Assembly (NCBI GenBank): GCA_021776195.1 | Contig: JAJFGK010000138.1 | Coordinates: 1 to 64,000 of the forward strand | Direction: 5' to 3' | Length of the DNA: 64,000 nucleotides | Origin: Kiloniellaceae bacterium | GTDB lineage: Bacteria; Pseudomonadota; Alphaproteobacteria; Kiloniellales; Kiloniellaceae | Part shown: piece by piece, positions 44,501 through 52,408 of the stretch | How positions within the stretch are numbered: position 1 is the stretch's first letter | How the letters are laid out: each line of letters opens with the position of its first letter | The notes under the pieces: model-generated | The model's input: the letters and a program-made list of their open reading frames with translations, nothing else | What the model was told of the DNA's origin: nothing | The model's database searches: none | Program-made: the position numbers and the translations under genes

Positions 44501-45245
44501 CCCCTCGGCGGTCTGCCGCGCGGCGGTGCTCTACGTCTTCCGCACCCTGGTGGCCGACGAGATCCCGATGAACGAGGGTTGCCTGAAGCCGATCGAGATC
44601 GTCATCCCCGACGGCTCGATGCTGAACCCGCAGTATCCGGCCGCCGTGGTGGCGGGCAATGTCGAGACCAGCCAGATCATCACCGACACGCTCTATGGCG
44701 CGCTGGGCGTTCTGGCGGCCTCCCAGGGCACCATGAACAACTTTACCTTCGGCAACGACCGCCACCAGTACTACGAGACGATCTGCGGCGGTTCGGGTGC
44801 CGGGCCGGACTTCGACGGCACCAGCGCGGTCCACACCCACATGACCAACTCGCGTCTGACCGATCCGGAGATCCTCGAGTGGCGCTTCCCGGTGCTGCTG
44901 GAATCCTTCGGCATCCGCCCGGGCTCGGGCGGCGCCGGGCGCCATAGAGGCGGCGACGGCACAAGACGGCGCATGCGCTTCCTGGAGGAGATGACCGCGG
45001 CGATCCTGGCGTCCCACCGGGTGGTGGCGCCCTTCGGCCTGGAGGGCGGCGAGCCCGGCCAGCTCGGGCGCAACTGGGTCGAGCGTGTCGCCAAGCAAGG
45101 GGAGGGCGGCAGCCGGGTCGATCTCAGCGGCACCGATTCCATCGTCATGCAGCCGGGCGACGTCTTCGTGATCGAGACCCCGACCGGCGGTGGCTTCGGC
45201 CCGCCCGAGGAGAGAGTCGAGGAGCTGCCGGAGGCGGCGGAATGA
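41565..45245 (+). CDS. 5-oxoprolinase/hydantoinase A+B fusion
   Basis: ATP-dependent ring-opening enzyme; in 5-oxoprolinases it converts 5-oxoproline to glutamate. The 1226-residue product joins a HyuA-like half (about 5-690; 'IDRGGTFTDVVA', 'FDMGGTSTDVAHY', 'HTVAAGGGSILHFDGARY') to a HyuB-like half (about 700-1220; 'NIKERLDFSCAIFD', 'APYNGGTHLPDITV', 'CGGSGAGPDFDGTSAVHTH', 'ETPTGGGFG'). Length matches single-chain OPLAH enzymes (about 1200-1290) rather than split HyuA/HyuB. Substrate could be 5-oxoproline or a hydantoin. AAGGGAG precedes the ATG. It overlaps the MarR-like gene (ATGA). Confidence 0.93.
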   Translation: MAGKGTQSGWNIWIDRGGTFTDVVARRPDGAVVTHKLLSENPEQYPDAAIQGIRDLLGLAQDQAIPAAALEAVKMGTTVATNALLERKGDRTLLVITKGFHDALRIAYQNRPKLFECHIILPELLYERVVEADERVMAEGEVLQSLDPETLRGELQAAFDSGIRAAAIVFMHGYRFPAHERQAAELAREIGFTQVSVSHEVSPLMKLVSRGDTTVVDAYLSPILRRYVDQVAGELGGARLMFMQSNGGLTDANLFQGKDSILSGPAGGIVGAVRTAAMGGIEQIITFDMGGTSTDVAHYNGEYERAFETLVAGVRMRAPMMQIHTVAAGGGSILHFDGARYRVGPDSAGANPGPACYRRGGPLAVTDCNVMLGRVVPAFFPKVFGPQADAALDDAVVREKFAALATEIRDAAGDERAPEEVAAGFRRIAIENMANAIKKISTQRGYDVTEYTLQCFGGAGGQHACEMADTLGMTRIFLHPFAGVLSAYGMGLADVRALREQAVEQRLTEAVIADLDKVLADLEVSARAEIAGQGIPEDRVTVLPRAHLRYEGTDSAIVVAYGSCAEQSERFAEAHRQRYGFEMEGKPLIVEALSLEVVGATEQGEDPTLAGGARPQALEAAAQTRLYAAGAWHDTPVYDRAALWPGDVIDGPAIIIEPTSTTCVDPGWQAKLTARDHLVLDRTVALERTAAVGTSVDPVMLEVFNNLFMSIAEQMGSTLENTAYSVNIKERLDFSCAIFDPAGNLVANAPHMPVHLGSMSESVRVVIRERQGTMSPGDVYVLNAPYNGGTHLPDITVITPVFDEAGESILFYVGSRGHHADVGGTTPGSMPPDSTTVEEEGVLIDNFLLVDKGRFCEAETTALLKSGRYPTRNVHQNLADLKAQIAANAKGVQELRRMIGHFSLEVVHAYMGHVQDNAEEQVRRVLAVLKDGAFTYPLDAKDGKDAGQVTVEITIDRDARTAKIDFSKSSDQLPSNFNAPSAVCRAAVLYVFRTLVADEIPMNEGCLKPIEIVIPDGSMLNPQYPAAVVAGNVETSQIITDTLYGALGVLAASQGTMNNFTFGNDRHQYYETICGGSGAGPDFDGTSAVHTHMTNSRLTDPEILEWRFPVLLESFGIRPGSGGAGRHRGGDGTRRRMRFLEEMTAAILASHRVVAPFGLEGGEPGQLGRNWVERVAKQGEGGSRVDLSGTDSIVMQPGDVFVIETPTGGGFGPPEERVEELPEAAE

Positions 45246-45808
45246 CCAAGGCAAAGGCCGCCCCCAAGGCTGTCCCGAAGGTCCCGACCAAGAGCAAGAG
45301 GATCGTCTCCTCGGCCCATCTGGTCTCGGGCCGCGCCGCCGAGCTCAGCGAGGTCGAGTACGGCTTGATCCTGGCCGGCAACGCCTTTCAGCGCTGGACC
45401 GTGCGCTGCATGGCCGCGGCGGGTCTGGCCGACCTCTCGGCGCTCGACGTCCAGGTGCTGCACTCGACCAACCACCGGGGCCGGGAAAAGCGCCTGGCCG
45501 ATCTCTGCTTCATGATCAACATCGAAGACACCCACCTGGTGAACTACGCCCTGAAGAAACTGGTCCGGCTCGGGCTGGTGGCGCGCGAGCGGCGCGGCAA
45601 GGAGACCTTCTACGGCACGACCGCGGAAGGGGCGGCGGCCTGCGAGCGCTACCGCGAAACCCGGGAGGCGTGTCTGATCCAGGCCTTCGAGGTCTTCGCC
45701 GGCCCGCGCAGCGACGACCTGCGCGCCCAGATCGGCGAGACCGCCGACCTGCTGCGCGCCCTCTCGGGCCTCTACGACCAGGCGGCACGGGCGGCGGCCT
45801 CTTTGTGA
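45242..45808 (+). CDS. MarR-like winged-helix regulator
   Basis: The 188-residue product has a basic Lys-rich tail (about 1-22), then a MarR-like winged helix (about 40-150) with 'ALDVQVLHSTNHRGREKRLA', 'EDTHLVNYALKKLVRLGLV' as recognition region and the wing 'ARERRGKETFYGTT'. Dimerisation helices lie at both ends. Its start overlaps the oxoprolinase stop by four bases, which points to joint expression and to control of the oxoprolinase operon, probably through the palindrome at 41504-41515 (inference). Confidence 0.85.
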   Translation: MTKAKAAPKAVPKVPTKSKRIVSSAHLVSGRAAELSEVEYGLILAGNAFQRWTVRCMAAAGLADLSALDVQVLHSTNHRGREKRLADLCFMINIEDTHLVNYALKKLVRLGLVARERRGKETFYGTTAEGAAACERYRETREACLIQAFEVFAGPRSDDLRAQIGETADLLRALSGLYDQAARAAASL

Positions 45809-45934
45809 GGGGAGGACTTGCTCGGCGTCTTGGGCGCTTGAACCAAAGAACCTCGAGTTTGCCTCACGGTTCAATGGCCAGCGCAAGCGCGGGCCTGCGG
45901 CGCGGGCGAGGATAGCCCCAGCGGCGAATGAGCG

Positions 45935-45964
45935 CCCACCGGCCATTCTTTTTTGACCGGTGGG
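45935..45964. terminator. Hairpin between convergent transcripts
   Basis: CCCACCGG (45935-45942) and CCGGTGGG (45957-45964) pair perfectly around a 14-base loop with six consecutive T. It lies between the MarR-like gene and the convergent 2-oxoglutarate oxygenase gene. It lacks a T-run after the stem on either strand, so a terminator role is tentative. Confidence 0.3.
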
Positions 45965-46003
45965 ATTAGTCCCCTGTCTCGTCTTCGCTTCTTAGCGGTT
46001 CGC

Positions 46004-46951
46004 TTAGTTGCGGGCGATGGGGAGCTCAAAAGTCGGATCGCCGATCTGAGTGCGGAACTTTTCCTCGGCATAGGTCTGATAGGTGACCGGCGGATATGAC
46101 GGTTCCCCCTCGGCCGGTCGAAAGGGCGCAAGGCATTCGATGACGGCATCGGCACCGGGATTGTGAAAAAAAGCGATCGACTGACGACGCGGAGAGTCTT
46201 TGCCGTCCTCCAGGCAGACAACGCGGTGAGGCGTGGAAATCCACCTGTCATTGGTCCAGCGCATGAGCGCATCGCCAATGTTGACGACCAATGAACCAGG
46301 CACAGCCGGCACATTGAACCAAGTGCCATCACGCCCTTGCGCCTGAAGCCCCGGCGCATCGTCGACGCAGATCATGGTGAAGGCGCTGTAGTCGGTGTGA
46401 ACGCCGGCGCGGACCTGGCCCGCGCGCAGCGCGCCGGTGATCTGAGGATAGTTGAGGCAACGGATCGAGGAGGCATGGCGTTCAAAGGACGGCTCGAGGC
46501 TGTCCTGCGGCATGCCCATCGCCGCGCAGAACAAGGCACGCATGGTCTTGGCGAGCTCCGTATAGGCTGCCTCTGCCTCGCCCCATGCGTCTTGAAGACT
46601 GTCCCACCCGGCGGGCCACCTGTCGCCCAAATGACGGCGCCCGACGTCAATCGATTCCTTGAGATCGGCCTGGCCGACCTGGCCATCCAACGCACCGAGG
46701 CTTTCGGAATTCGCAGGAACGTAGGTTGGTCCCCCAAAGTTGTTCCCCGAGCGCTTCATCTTGGTCTTCTGCTCGAGAGGTTTGTCGAAATAGACACGCG
46801 CCTCGCGGATAAGCCGCGCGATTGTGTCTGGCGCGATCCCATGTCCCGTGATGACGAAGAACCCGATCGTCTCGCAGGCGTCCTTGACGGATTGCGCCGT
46901 CTCATCGGCGCCTGGCGCGCCGGTGCGGAAGGGGCTGATGTCAACAATGGG
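46004..46951 (-). CDS. 2-oxoglutarate/Fe(II)-dependent oxygenase (IPNS-like)
   Basis: The 315-residue product belongs to the isopenicillin-N-synthase/DIOX family: N-terminal 'IPIVDISPF' and 'IGFFVITGHGI', Fe ligands in 'GVHTDYSAFTMI' (HxD) and 'STPHRVV' (His), and the oxoglutarate-binding Arg-x-Ser in 'RRQSIAFFHNP'. Family members hydroxylate small molecules or make ethylene. Substrate unknown. The ATG at 46951 follows AAGGGAG; a longer frame is not conserved. Base composition is less GC-biased than most of the window, as for the two downstream-oriented oxidoreductase genes. Confidence 0.9.
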   Translation of the reverse strand, partial: PIVDISPFRTGAPGADETAQSVKDACETIGFFVITGHGIAPDTIARLIREARVYFDKPLEQKTKMKRSGNNFGGPTYVPANSESLGALDGQVGQADLKESIDVGRRHLGDRWPAGWDSLQDAWGEAEAAYTELAKTMRALFCAAMGMPQDSLEPSFERHASSIRCLNYPQITGALRAGQVRAGVHTDYSAFTMICVDDAPGLQAQGRDGTWFNVPAVPGSLVVNIGDALMRWTNDRWISTPHRVVCLEDGKDSPRRQSIAFFHNPGADAVIECLAPFRPAEGEPSYPPVTYQTYAEEKFRTQIGDPTFELPIARN

Positions 46952-47055
46952 AATCATGGTCGTCTCCCTTGTCGCGATGGCGCCGACAGTCGGCATTTTT
47001 CCAGGGCTCCGCGGTCAGGCCGGTGACCGTGAAGGTGAGATGGAAGATTGCCACC

Positions 47056-47103
47056 TGGGTCCCGGACATGCGGGGCCCCGGACATGCGGGGTCCCGGACA
47101 TGA
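47056..47103. repeat. 16-bp tandem repeat, three copies
   Basis: Units of 16 bases (47056-47071, 47072-47087, 47088-47103) share GG(T/C)CCCGGACATG(C/A). They fall in the 207-base gap between the epimerase and oxygenase genes, where no gene is seen. Confidence 0.75.
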
Positions 47104-47158
47104 CTAACTGAACTTTCGGCCGGACGCGACGGGCCCCATACGGCATAATCCTCCGGAC

Positions 47159-48190
47159 TCACGGTGTTTGCCCGAATTCCCGAACGAAAGTCGCGTAATC
47201 CGCCAGGGCGGTTGCCAGCGGACGTGGTTTCCAACCTGTTTCGGCCGCCATACGCGAAATGTCGTAGGCGCCCCAGCGCCCCCCGGTGAAGGTTGGATCC
47301 ATCACGATGTCGCACCCTGCCGGTTCTGCGATTTCCCAGGTCAGGCCCGGCAGGATGTCCCGGACGGTTTCCAATAGCTGTTCGAGCTTCACGGCTTCGC
47401 CCTGTGCCACGTTGTAGACGGGATGCGCGAACGGCGCGTCCTTTTCCAGAAGCGATATCAGCGCGCGCGCGACATCTTGTGAATGGATATGATCGCCGAT
47501 CCCGGACGGGGCATTGATGCGGACAGGTTTGCCTGCCAGCGCGTGGTGAATGGCGACGTAGGGCGGGCAATGACAGGCCCGGCTGGGCCGCCACCGGTCC
47601 ATTGGCCCATAGACCCCGGACAGCCGGCACGACGCCACCTTGAAACCGAAGATCTGGCCGTAGCGGGTGGCTGTCATCTCGCTGGCGAGCTTGGTGATAC
47701 CGTAGAATTCCGGCGGATCGACCCACCCTTCTTCCGGCATGGGCCCCGGGGGTTCGGGGCCGTAATCGTTGTAAACGGCGCCAGAACTGAGATTGAGAAA
47801 GCACTTGAGACCTTTTAACCGCCGGGCGAGTTCAAGCAGGCGCACCGTGCCCATGAAATTCACCTCGAGAACGGTCGCGGGGGCCTCGGTCTCGGCATTC
47901 GCGACTTTCGTGCCATCGGGAAGCTCGGGCGCGAACAGGGTGACCGTTGCAGCATGGACGATACGGTCGATGTCCCCGGTCTCGGCGATCCGGTCCAGCA
48001 AAGAGCTATCCAACACGCTGCCCCGAACGTAGTTCAGCCTGTCGGCCACGGGCGCGAAGAACCTGTCGAGAGCCGCATCTCTGGGGCCGGCATCCAGCAC
48101 TGCGACACGTTCCTCGGGATGTCTTAGCAACCACAAGAGCGCGAGATTGCTCAACACAAACCCCCCGCCACCGGTAATGAGAAGCGTCAC
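47159..48190 (-). CDS. NAD(P)-dependent epimerase/dehydratase (extended SDR)
   Basis: The 343-residue product has the extended-SDR dinucleotide motif 'LLITGGGGFVLSNL', a 'HAAT' motif, the catalytic Ser region 'NLSSGAVYND', and the Tyr-Lys pair in 'EFYGITKLASE'. It is similar in layout to UDP-sugar 4-epimerases and to uronate/sugar-acid dehydrogenases. It starts at GTG (48190) and lies 22 bases after the SDR gene, so both are probably co-transcribed. Substrate not determined. Confidence 0.88.
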   Translation of the reverse strand: MTLLITGGGGFVLSNLALLWLLRHPEERVAVLDAGPRDAALDRFFAPVADRLNYVRGSVLDSSLLDRIAETGDIDRIVHAATVTLFAPELPDGTKVANAETEAPATVLEVNFMGTVRLLELARRLKGLKCFLNLSSGAVYNDYGPEPPGPMPEEGWVDPPEFYGITKLASEMTATRYGQIFGFKVASCRLSGVYGPMDRWRPSRACHCPPYVAIHHALAGKPVRINAPSGIGDHIHSQDVARALISLLEKDAPFAHPVYNVAQGEAVKLEQLLETVRDILPGLTWEIAEPAGCDIVMDPTFTGGRWGAYDISRMAAETGWKPRPLATALADYATFVREFGQTP

Positions 48191-48212
48191 CGCCTACCCT
48201 TTCGCAACTCGG

Positions 48213-49007
48213 TCAACTGGCTGACCATCCGCCATCCACCATCAGATTGACCCCGGAGATGAAGCTGCAGTCGTCGCTGGCCAGAAACAGCGCCGCCTTG
48301 GCCACGTCGTCGGGGCGCCCGAGACGCGGGTAGGGGGTGCGCTGGCGAGCCGCCTCCAGACCTTTGGGCTCGGTCGCGACACCGGGTTTGCCGGTAATGA
48401 TTCGCCCGGGGGCCACCGCGTTGCAGACGATATGGTCGCGCCCATAGTCCGTTGCGATCTGCCGGGTCAGGTAGACGCTGGACGCCTTGCCGGTTCCGTA
48501 GGCGACATCGTTGGGGGCCCCGATCATGCCGTGCTGGGACGTGATGTTGACGATGCGTCCCCGGGCGTCGCCGCGCACCGGCTGGGTCAGCATCTGTTGG
48601 ATGGCGCGTTTGCAGCACATGAAGTAGCCGTCGGAATTCACGGCCATCACCTCGCGCCATTGGTCATTGGTGGTGTCCGTGAGCCGCGTTGTCGTCCAAT
48701 GGGCGGCGTTGTTCACGAGTATGTCGAGACTGCCCCAATCCTCGACAACGCGCGTGACCGCCGCATCGATGTCGTCCCATTTCGATATGTCGCAATGCAT
48801 GCGTATCGCACGCCCTCCCGCGTCCTGGATCAGTTTCTCTGTCGCTTCGCCGCCCTCTTTCGGCGCCTCGCGGATATCGGCCACCAGCACGCTCGCGCCT
48901 TCGCGCGCGAACAGAAGCGCGATCTCGCGCCCGATGCCCGAGGCGGCACCGGTGACAAGCGCTGTACGACCCTTAAGACGTTCCAAATGCTCGCTCCATA
49001 TTCCCAC
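48213..49007 (-). CDS. Short-chain dehydrogenase/reductase
   Basis: Classical SDR of 264 residues: cofactor motif 'TALVTGAASGIGREI', 'NNAAHW', Ser in 'NITSQHG', catalytic 'YGTGK' and 'NAVAPG'. An acidic Asp after strand beta-2 ('LVADIRE') suggests NAD+ rather than NADP+. Start is a GTG (49007) with AAGAGG five bases upstream. It heads a small minus-strand group with the epimerase and the 2-oxoglutarate oxygenase. Confidence 0.92.
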   Translation of the reverse strand: MGIWSEHLERLKGRTALVTGAASGIGREIALLFAREGASVLVADIREAPKEGGEATEKLIQDAGGRAIRMHCDISKWDDIDAAVTRVVEDWGSLDILVNNAAHWTTTRLTDTTNDQWREVMAVNSDGYFMCCKRAIQQMLTQPVRGDARGRIVNITSQHGMIGAPNDVAYGTGKASSVYLTRQIATDYGRDHIVCNAVAPGRIITGKPGVATEPKGLEAARQRTPYPRLGRPDDVAKAALFLASDDCSFISGVNLMVDGGWSAS

Positions 49008-49309
49008 TCAAACCTCTTCGGTTCTGTATGATCGTAAACTGTAACACTTGAGCGATGATGGTGTGCCCGATGCGCCCAAACCAAACCGGTTCTTCGAGGT
49101 GCCCACTTCCATGGGTGACTTTGGCATCGGCTGCGATCATAGACAGTAAATGAATGTCCGCTCCGGCTGCAATTCCCGTATAGCCAACGCGATACGGGAC
49201 TTCCGCATTGGGTCGCCATCAGCCAATGAGGATAGCAGGTCTTCATGTTCTTGAAGGACCGGAGCTGACTACTTTTCGCCGTCAACGGTCCGTTCATCGC
49301 ACGTCCGGT
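49008..49309. other. Gene-poor 302-base gap, possible gene remnant
   Basis: No intact gene is seen. On the minus strand a stretch of about 85 codons (roughly 49220 to 48967, no start codon) reads protein-like, with 'YTGIAAGADIHLLSMIAADA' and 'FGRIGHTIIAQVLQ', before running into a stop inside the SDR gene in another frame. It may be the tail of a decayed gene. The region is visibly less GC-rich than its surroundings. The SDR promoter should also lie here. Confidence 0.3.
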
Positions 49310-50380
49310 TCACGGCTGGCGCAGGGGCAGGCCCAGGTAGTCGGCAATCTGCTTGGCGCGGCGCAGGGCTTGGGTCGGGGTGTCTCGGGCCAACTCGAGG
49401 ACCTCGGGGCCCCGCAACAGGATCCTGCTGCGCACGCTGAGGGTGGGGCCGCGGGGCTTGCTGCGGATGCTGCTGGGCGCGCGGCCCAGGAAGTCGCCGC
49501 TGCGGCGCGCGATGGTCTGCTCCACGCGAACTTCGGTGAAGCCGGCGATCGGCTGGTAGCGGCGGCGGCGCAGGCCGAGGCAACGCCACTCCCGACAGAC
49601 CTGGCCATGCCGATTCGAAAGCAAGGTGCGCCGGGCCAAGGTCCCCCCGGCCAGGGCCGCCAGGCTGACCAGGGCGAGGCCCGCTAGGGTCCAGGGCGTC
49701 TCGGGCCGACCATGGAAGACGCCGGTGAAGGCGAGCACGAAGAGGCAGGCGACCGCCCAGAGGAAGGCCGCGGAGAGGCCGGCCAGGCGACGGTCGCTGG
49801 CCGCCGCCACCAAGTCCTGGCCGCGGTCCGGCGGTGCGAGCGGTGACGACGAGGACTGTGACGACGGGGGCGGCGAGCCTGAAGCCTCCGACTGGGCAAG
49901 CGCCGCGCGGGCCTGCGCGCTCGCATGGTCCATCATCCGCTCCTCCCGCTCGAGATCGGCGCGCAGGCGCTTCAGGCTGCGGGCGAAGAGGAACGCCAGG
50001 CCGAAGCAGCCCAGGGCGCCGACGAGCAGCTGGGTCAGGGTCTGGGAGAGCGGGCCGAGCAGCAGCAGCCGGACCCGCCCGGGGTCGTCCCGGTCGCGGT
50101 AAAGTGTCACGCGCCGGTCCGGATAGCCATCGGACCAGAAGGGTACCCGGGCCTCGCGGGTCTGGCCCGCCGGCCCCTGGTAGGCGACGGAGAAATCGCC
50201 CTCTTCGGTGAGCGCGACGACCCGCCCCTCGGTCGGGTCGTGGGTCACCCAGGCGACCAGGGCCGCGTCGCCCAGGAAGCCCAGGGCGATCAGCACGAGC
50301 AGCAGGCCGAGAAGCCGCAGCCCGAGCACCACCTTGCGGACCCGCGCCCGTCCGCGCTGGAACTTGGTCTCGTCCCGCAT
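49310..50380 (-). CDS. Multi-span membrane protein, DUF3592-like N-terminal half
   Basis: The 356-residue product has a TM helix at about 20-42, an extracytoplasmic domain (about 45-100, 'GRVVALTEEGDFSVAYQG', similar in pattern to DUF3592), a second helix (about 112-130), a cytoplasmic coiled-coil and Ser/Pro-rich linker, two more helices (about 195-245) and a C-terminal cytosolic domain with a basic beta-rich, PH-like pattern ('HGQVCREWRCLGLRRRRYQP'). No function can be assigned. ATG at 50380; a longer upstream extension is unlikely. Confidence 0.7.
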   Translation of the reverse strand: MRDETKFQRGRARVRKVVLGLRLLGLLLVLIALGFLGDAALVAWVTHDPTEGRVVALTEEGDFSVAYQGPAGQTREARVPFWSDGYPDRRVTLYRDRDDPGRVRLLLLGPLSQTLTQLLVGALGCFGLAFLFARSLKRLRADLEREERMMDHASAQARAALAQSEASGSPPPSSQSSSSPLAPPDRGQDLVAAASDRRLAGLSAAFLWAVACLFVLAFTGVFHGRPETPWTLAGLALVSLAALAGGTLARRTLLSNRHGQVCREWRCLGLRRRRYQPIAGFTEVRVEQTIARRSGDFLGRAPSSIRSKPRGPTLSVRSRILLRGPEVLELARDTPTQALRRAKQIADYLGLPLRQP

Positions 50381-50661
50381 GAAGCCCCCCGGTTCAAACA
50401 CGTCGGCTGAACCTAGCACGAAAATCCAGCATCGGCACGGTGGCGAGGGATGGCCACCTGCGCGGTCATCCTGTTTCCGGTGAAGCCCCGGCCCTGGCAA
50501 CAATTGCGCCATCGCGACGACCCAAGACGCCTTGGGTCACCCGTTAGAATTCAAGCGCGACAGGATCGATCACCCACCCTCCCCGGCCTTTCGGGCGTGA
50601 CGGCGCGGCGGCGGCCTGTCTAAACTTCGCCGTCGGCCAGCCAGCAGAGGGGGAGGCAGCA

Positions 50662-52182
50662 ATGCCGCGCGACGGGGAGGCCTATCTGGCAGCGATACGC
50701 GCGGCGCCGCGCGATGTGCGGCTCCAGGGCGAGCGGATCGCCCAGCCGGCCGATCACCCGGCCTTCCGCAACACCTTCCAGGCCTATGCCGGGCTCTACG
50801 ATTACCAATGCGCGCCCGAGACCCTGGAGCTCATGACCTATGCGCCAGAGGATGGTGCACCGGAGGAGGGCGCCGGCCGGGTCAATCGCGCCTGGTCGCA
50901 GCCGCGCAGCTATGCGGAGCTGGTCGAGCGCCGCCGCGCCCTGGAGGCCTGGTGCGAGCTGCACTACGGCTACCTCGGGCGCTCACCCGACCATGTTGCC
51001 TCTTCCTTCGCCGGGCTCGCCATGGGGCTCGAGGTCTTTCGCGAACACGACCCCGCGCGGGCCGGCGCGCTGGAAGACTACTACCGCTTTGCCCGGGACC
51101 GAGATCTGTTCGTGGCCTACACCATCATCAACCCCCAGGCCGACAAGTCCAAGGAGGCGCACGAACAACAGGACCCCTTCCTCGCCCTGCGCCTTTTGGA
51201 TCAGGACCAGGAGGGGATCGTCGTCAAGGGCGCCAAGATGCTGGGCACCAGCGCGGTCATGGCCGACGAGATTTGGGTCTCCTCGATCCAGCCCCTGGCG
51301 CCCGGCGACGAGCCCCATGCGCTGTCCTTCTGCGTGCCCCTCTCGGCGCCGGGCCTGCGCATCCTCTCGCGCAAGTCCTACGAGCAGGCCGCCCCGTCGC
51401 GCTTCGACAACCCGCTCTCCTCGCGCTTCGACGAGAACGATGCCGTGCTCTACTTCGACGAGGTCAAGGTGCCCTGGGAGCGGGTCTTCGTGAACTGCGA
51501 CCGCGAGATGTGCCAGAAGCAGTTCTACGCCACGCCCTGCTACGCCTACGAGGAGTACCAGGCGGTGGTGCGCTTCATGGTGAAGCTGCGCTTTCTCGCC
51601 GGTGTCGCCCGGCGCATCACCGAGGTGAACGGCACCATCAAGTTCCCGCCGGTCGCCGAGACCCTGGGTCAGATCGCCGCCGAGACGGCCTCGATGGAGG
51701 CCTTCGTCACCGCCATCGAGGTCCAGGGCCACACCAATCCCCAGGGCTATTACGTCCCCAATACGGCGATGGTCTGCGCCGCCCAGGTGATGGCACAGCA
51801 ACTCTATCCCAAGGTCATCACCGAGCTGCGCAACCTGGCCGGCGGCGGCGTCATCATGCTGCCCTCGGGCATCGAGGACTTCCTGGACGAGGAACAGGCC
51901 GAGTGGATCTTCAAGACCCAGAAGTCGCCCACGGTCAGCCCCTTCGAGCGGGTGAAGTTCTTCAAGATGGTGTGGGATGCCATCGGTTCCGAATTCGCCT
52001 CGCGCCACACCCAATACGAAATGTTCTACGCCGGCCCCACCTTCGTCCTGCGCGGCCACGCCTTTCGCCGCTACGACTGGAGCAAGGCCAACGCCGCCGT
52101 CGACCGTCTGCTCGCCAGCGTCGATCTGGAGGAGGAAAAGGCAAAGCACGCCAGCCTGCGGTCCGGTTCCGAGACAACCTGA
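50662..52182 (+). CDS. HpaB-family FADH2-dependent monooxygenase
   Basis: The 506-residue product belongs to the 4-hydroxyphenylacetate 3-monooxygenase large-component family (HpaB/PvcC), acyl-CoA-dehydrogenase fold. Family segments visible are 'QPRSYAELVERR', 'TIINPQADKSK', 'VKGAKMLGTSAVMADEIWV', 'DEVKVPWERVFV' and 'FFKMVWDAIGSEFASRHTQYE'. Such enzymes ortho-hydroxylate phenols with reduced FAD from a separate reductase (HpaC); no reductase gene is next to it. GGGGGAGG precedes the ATG. It could act on tyrosine-derived phenols, but the substrate is open. Confidence 0.92.
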   Translation: MPRDGEAYLAAIRAAPRDVRLQGERIAQPADHPAFRNTFQAYAGLYDYQCAPETLELMTYAPEDGAPEEGAGRVNRAWSQPRSYAELVERRRALEAWCELHYGYLGRSPDHVASSFAGLAMGLEVFREHDPARAGALEDYYRFARDRDLFVAYTIINPQADKSKEAHEQQDPFLALRLLDQDQEGIVVKGAKMLGTSAVMADEIWVSSIQPLAPGDEPHALSFCVPLSAPGLRILSRKSYEQAAPSRFDNPLSSRFDENDAVLYFDEVKVPWERVFVNCDREMCQKQFYATPCYAYEEYQAVVRFMVKLRFLAGVARRITEVNGTIKFPPVAETLGQIAAETASMEAFVTAIEVQGHTNPQGYYVPNTAMVCAAQVMAQQLYPKVITELRNLAGGGVIMLPSGIEDFLDEEQAEWIFKTQKSPTVSPFERVKFFKMVWDAIGSEFASRHTQYEMFYAGPTFVLRGHAFRRYDWSKANAAVDRLLASVDLEEEKAKHASLRSGSETT

Positions 52183-52408
52183 ACGAACCTCGACAGCCGG
52201 CACCGGCAATCCATCTGTTGCTCGCCATTGGCGATCCATGCGCCCGGATTAAGGGTTTACTGAAAACCCGAGCTGTGGAAACATTTCAATTCCAATTATA
52301 AATTTCCATGCCAAGAGCAACGACACAAAAAAAATCACGTCGTGTTCCTTTGGAGAAAATGGAAAGGGGGCGGATTTTTTCGCCGTCCCGAACGGGAGGC
52401 AAAAAATC
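52183..52408 (+). promoter_or_regulatory. AT-rich leader of the BCCT operon
   Basis: This 226-base gap is much more AT-rich than the genes around it. TATAAA at 52297-52302 is a plausible -10, without a clear -35. GGGAGG at 52393-52398, ten bases before the ATG, is the ribosome binding site. No small gene is seen. Confidence 0.35.

Noticed and set aside
41565..45245. Split HyuA and HyuB genes with a frameshift
   Set aside because: One continuous 1226-codon frame is present with both halves intact, so it is a real fusion.
45935..45964. Hairpin as a confirmed bidirectional terminator
   Set aside because: The stem is perfect but the T-run sits in the loop, so only a tentative feature is listed.
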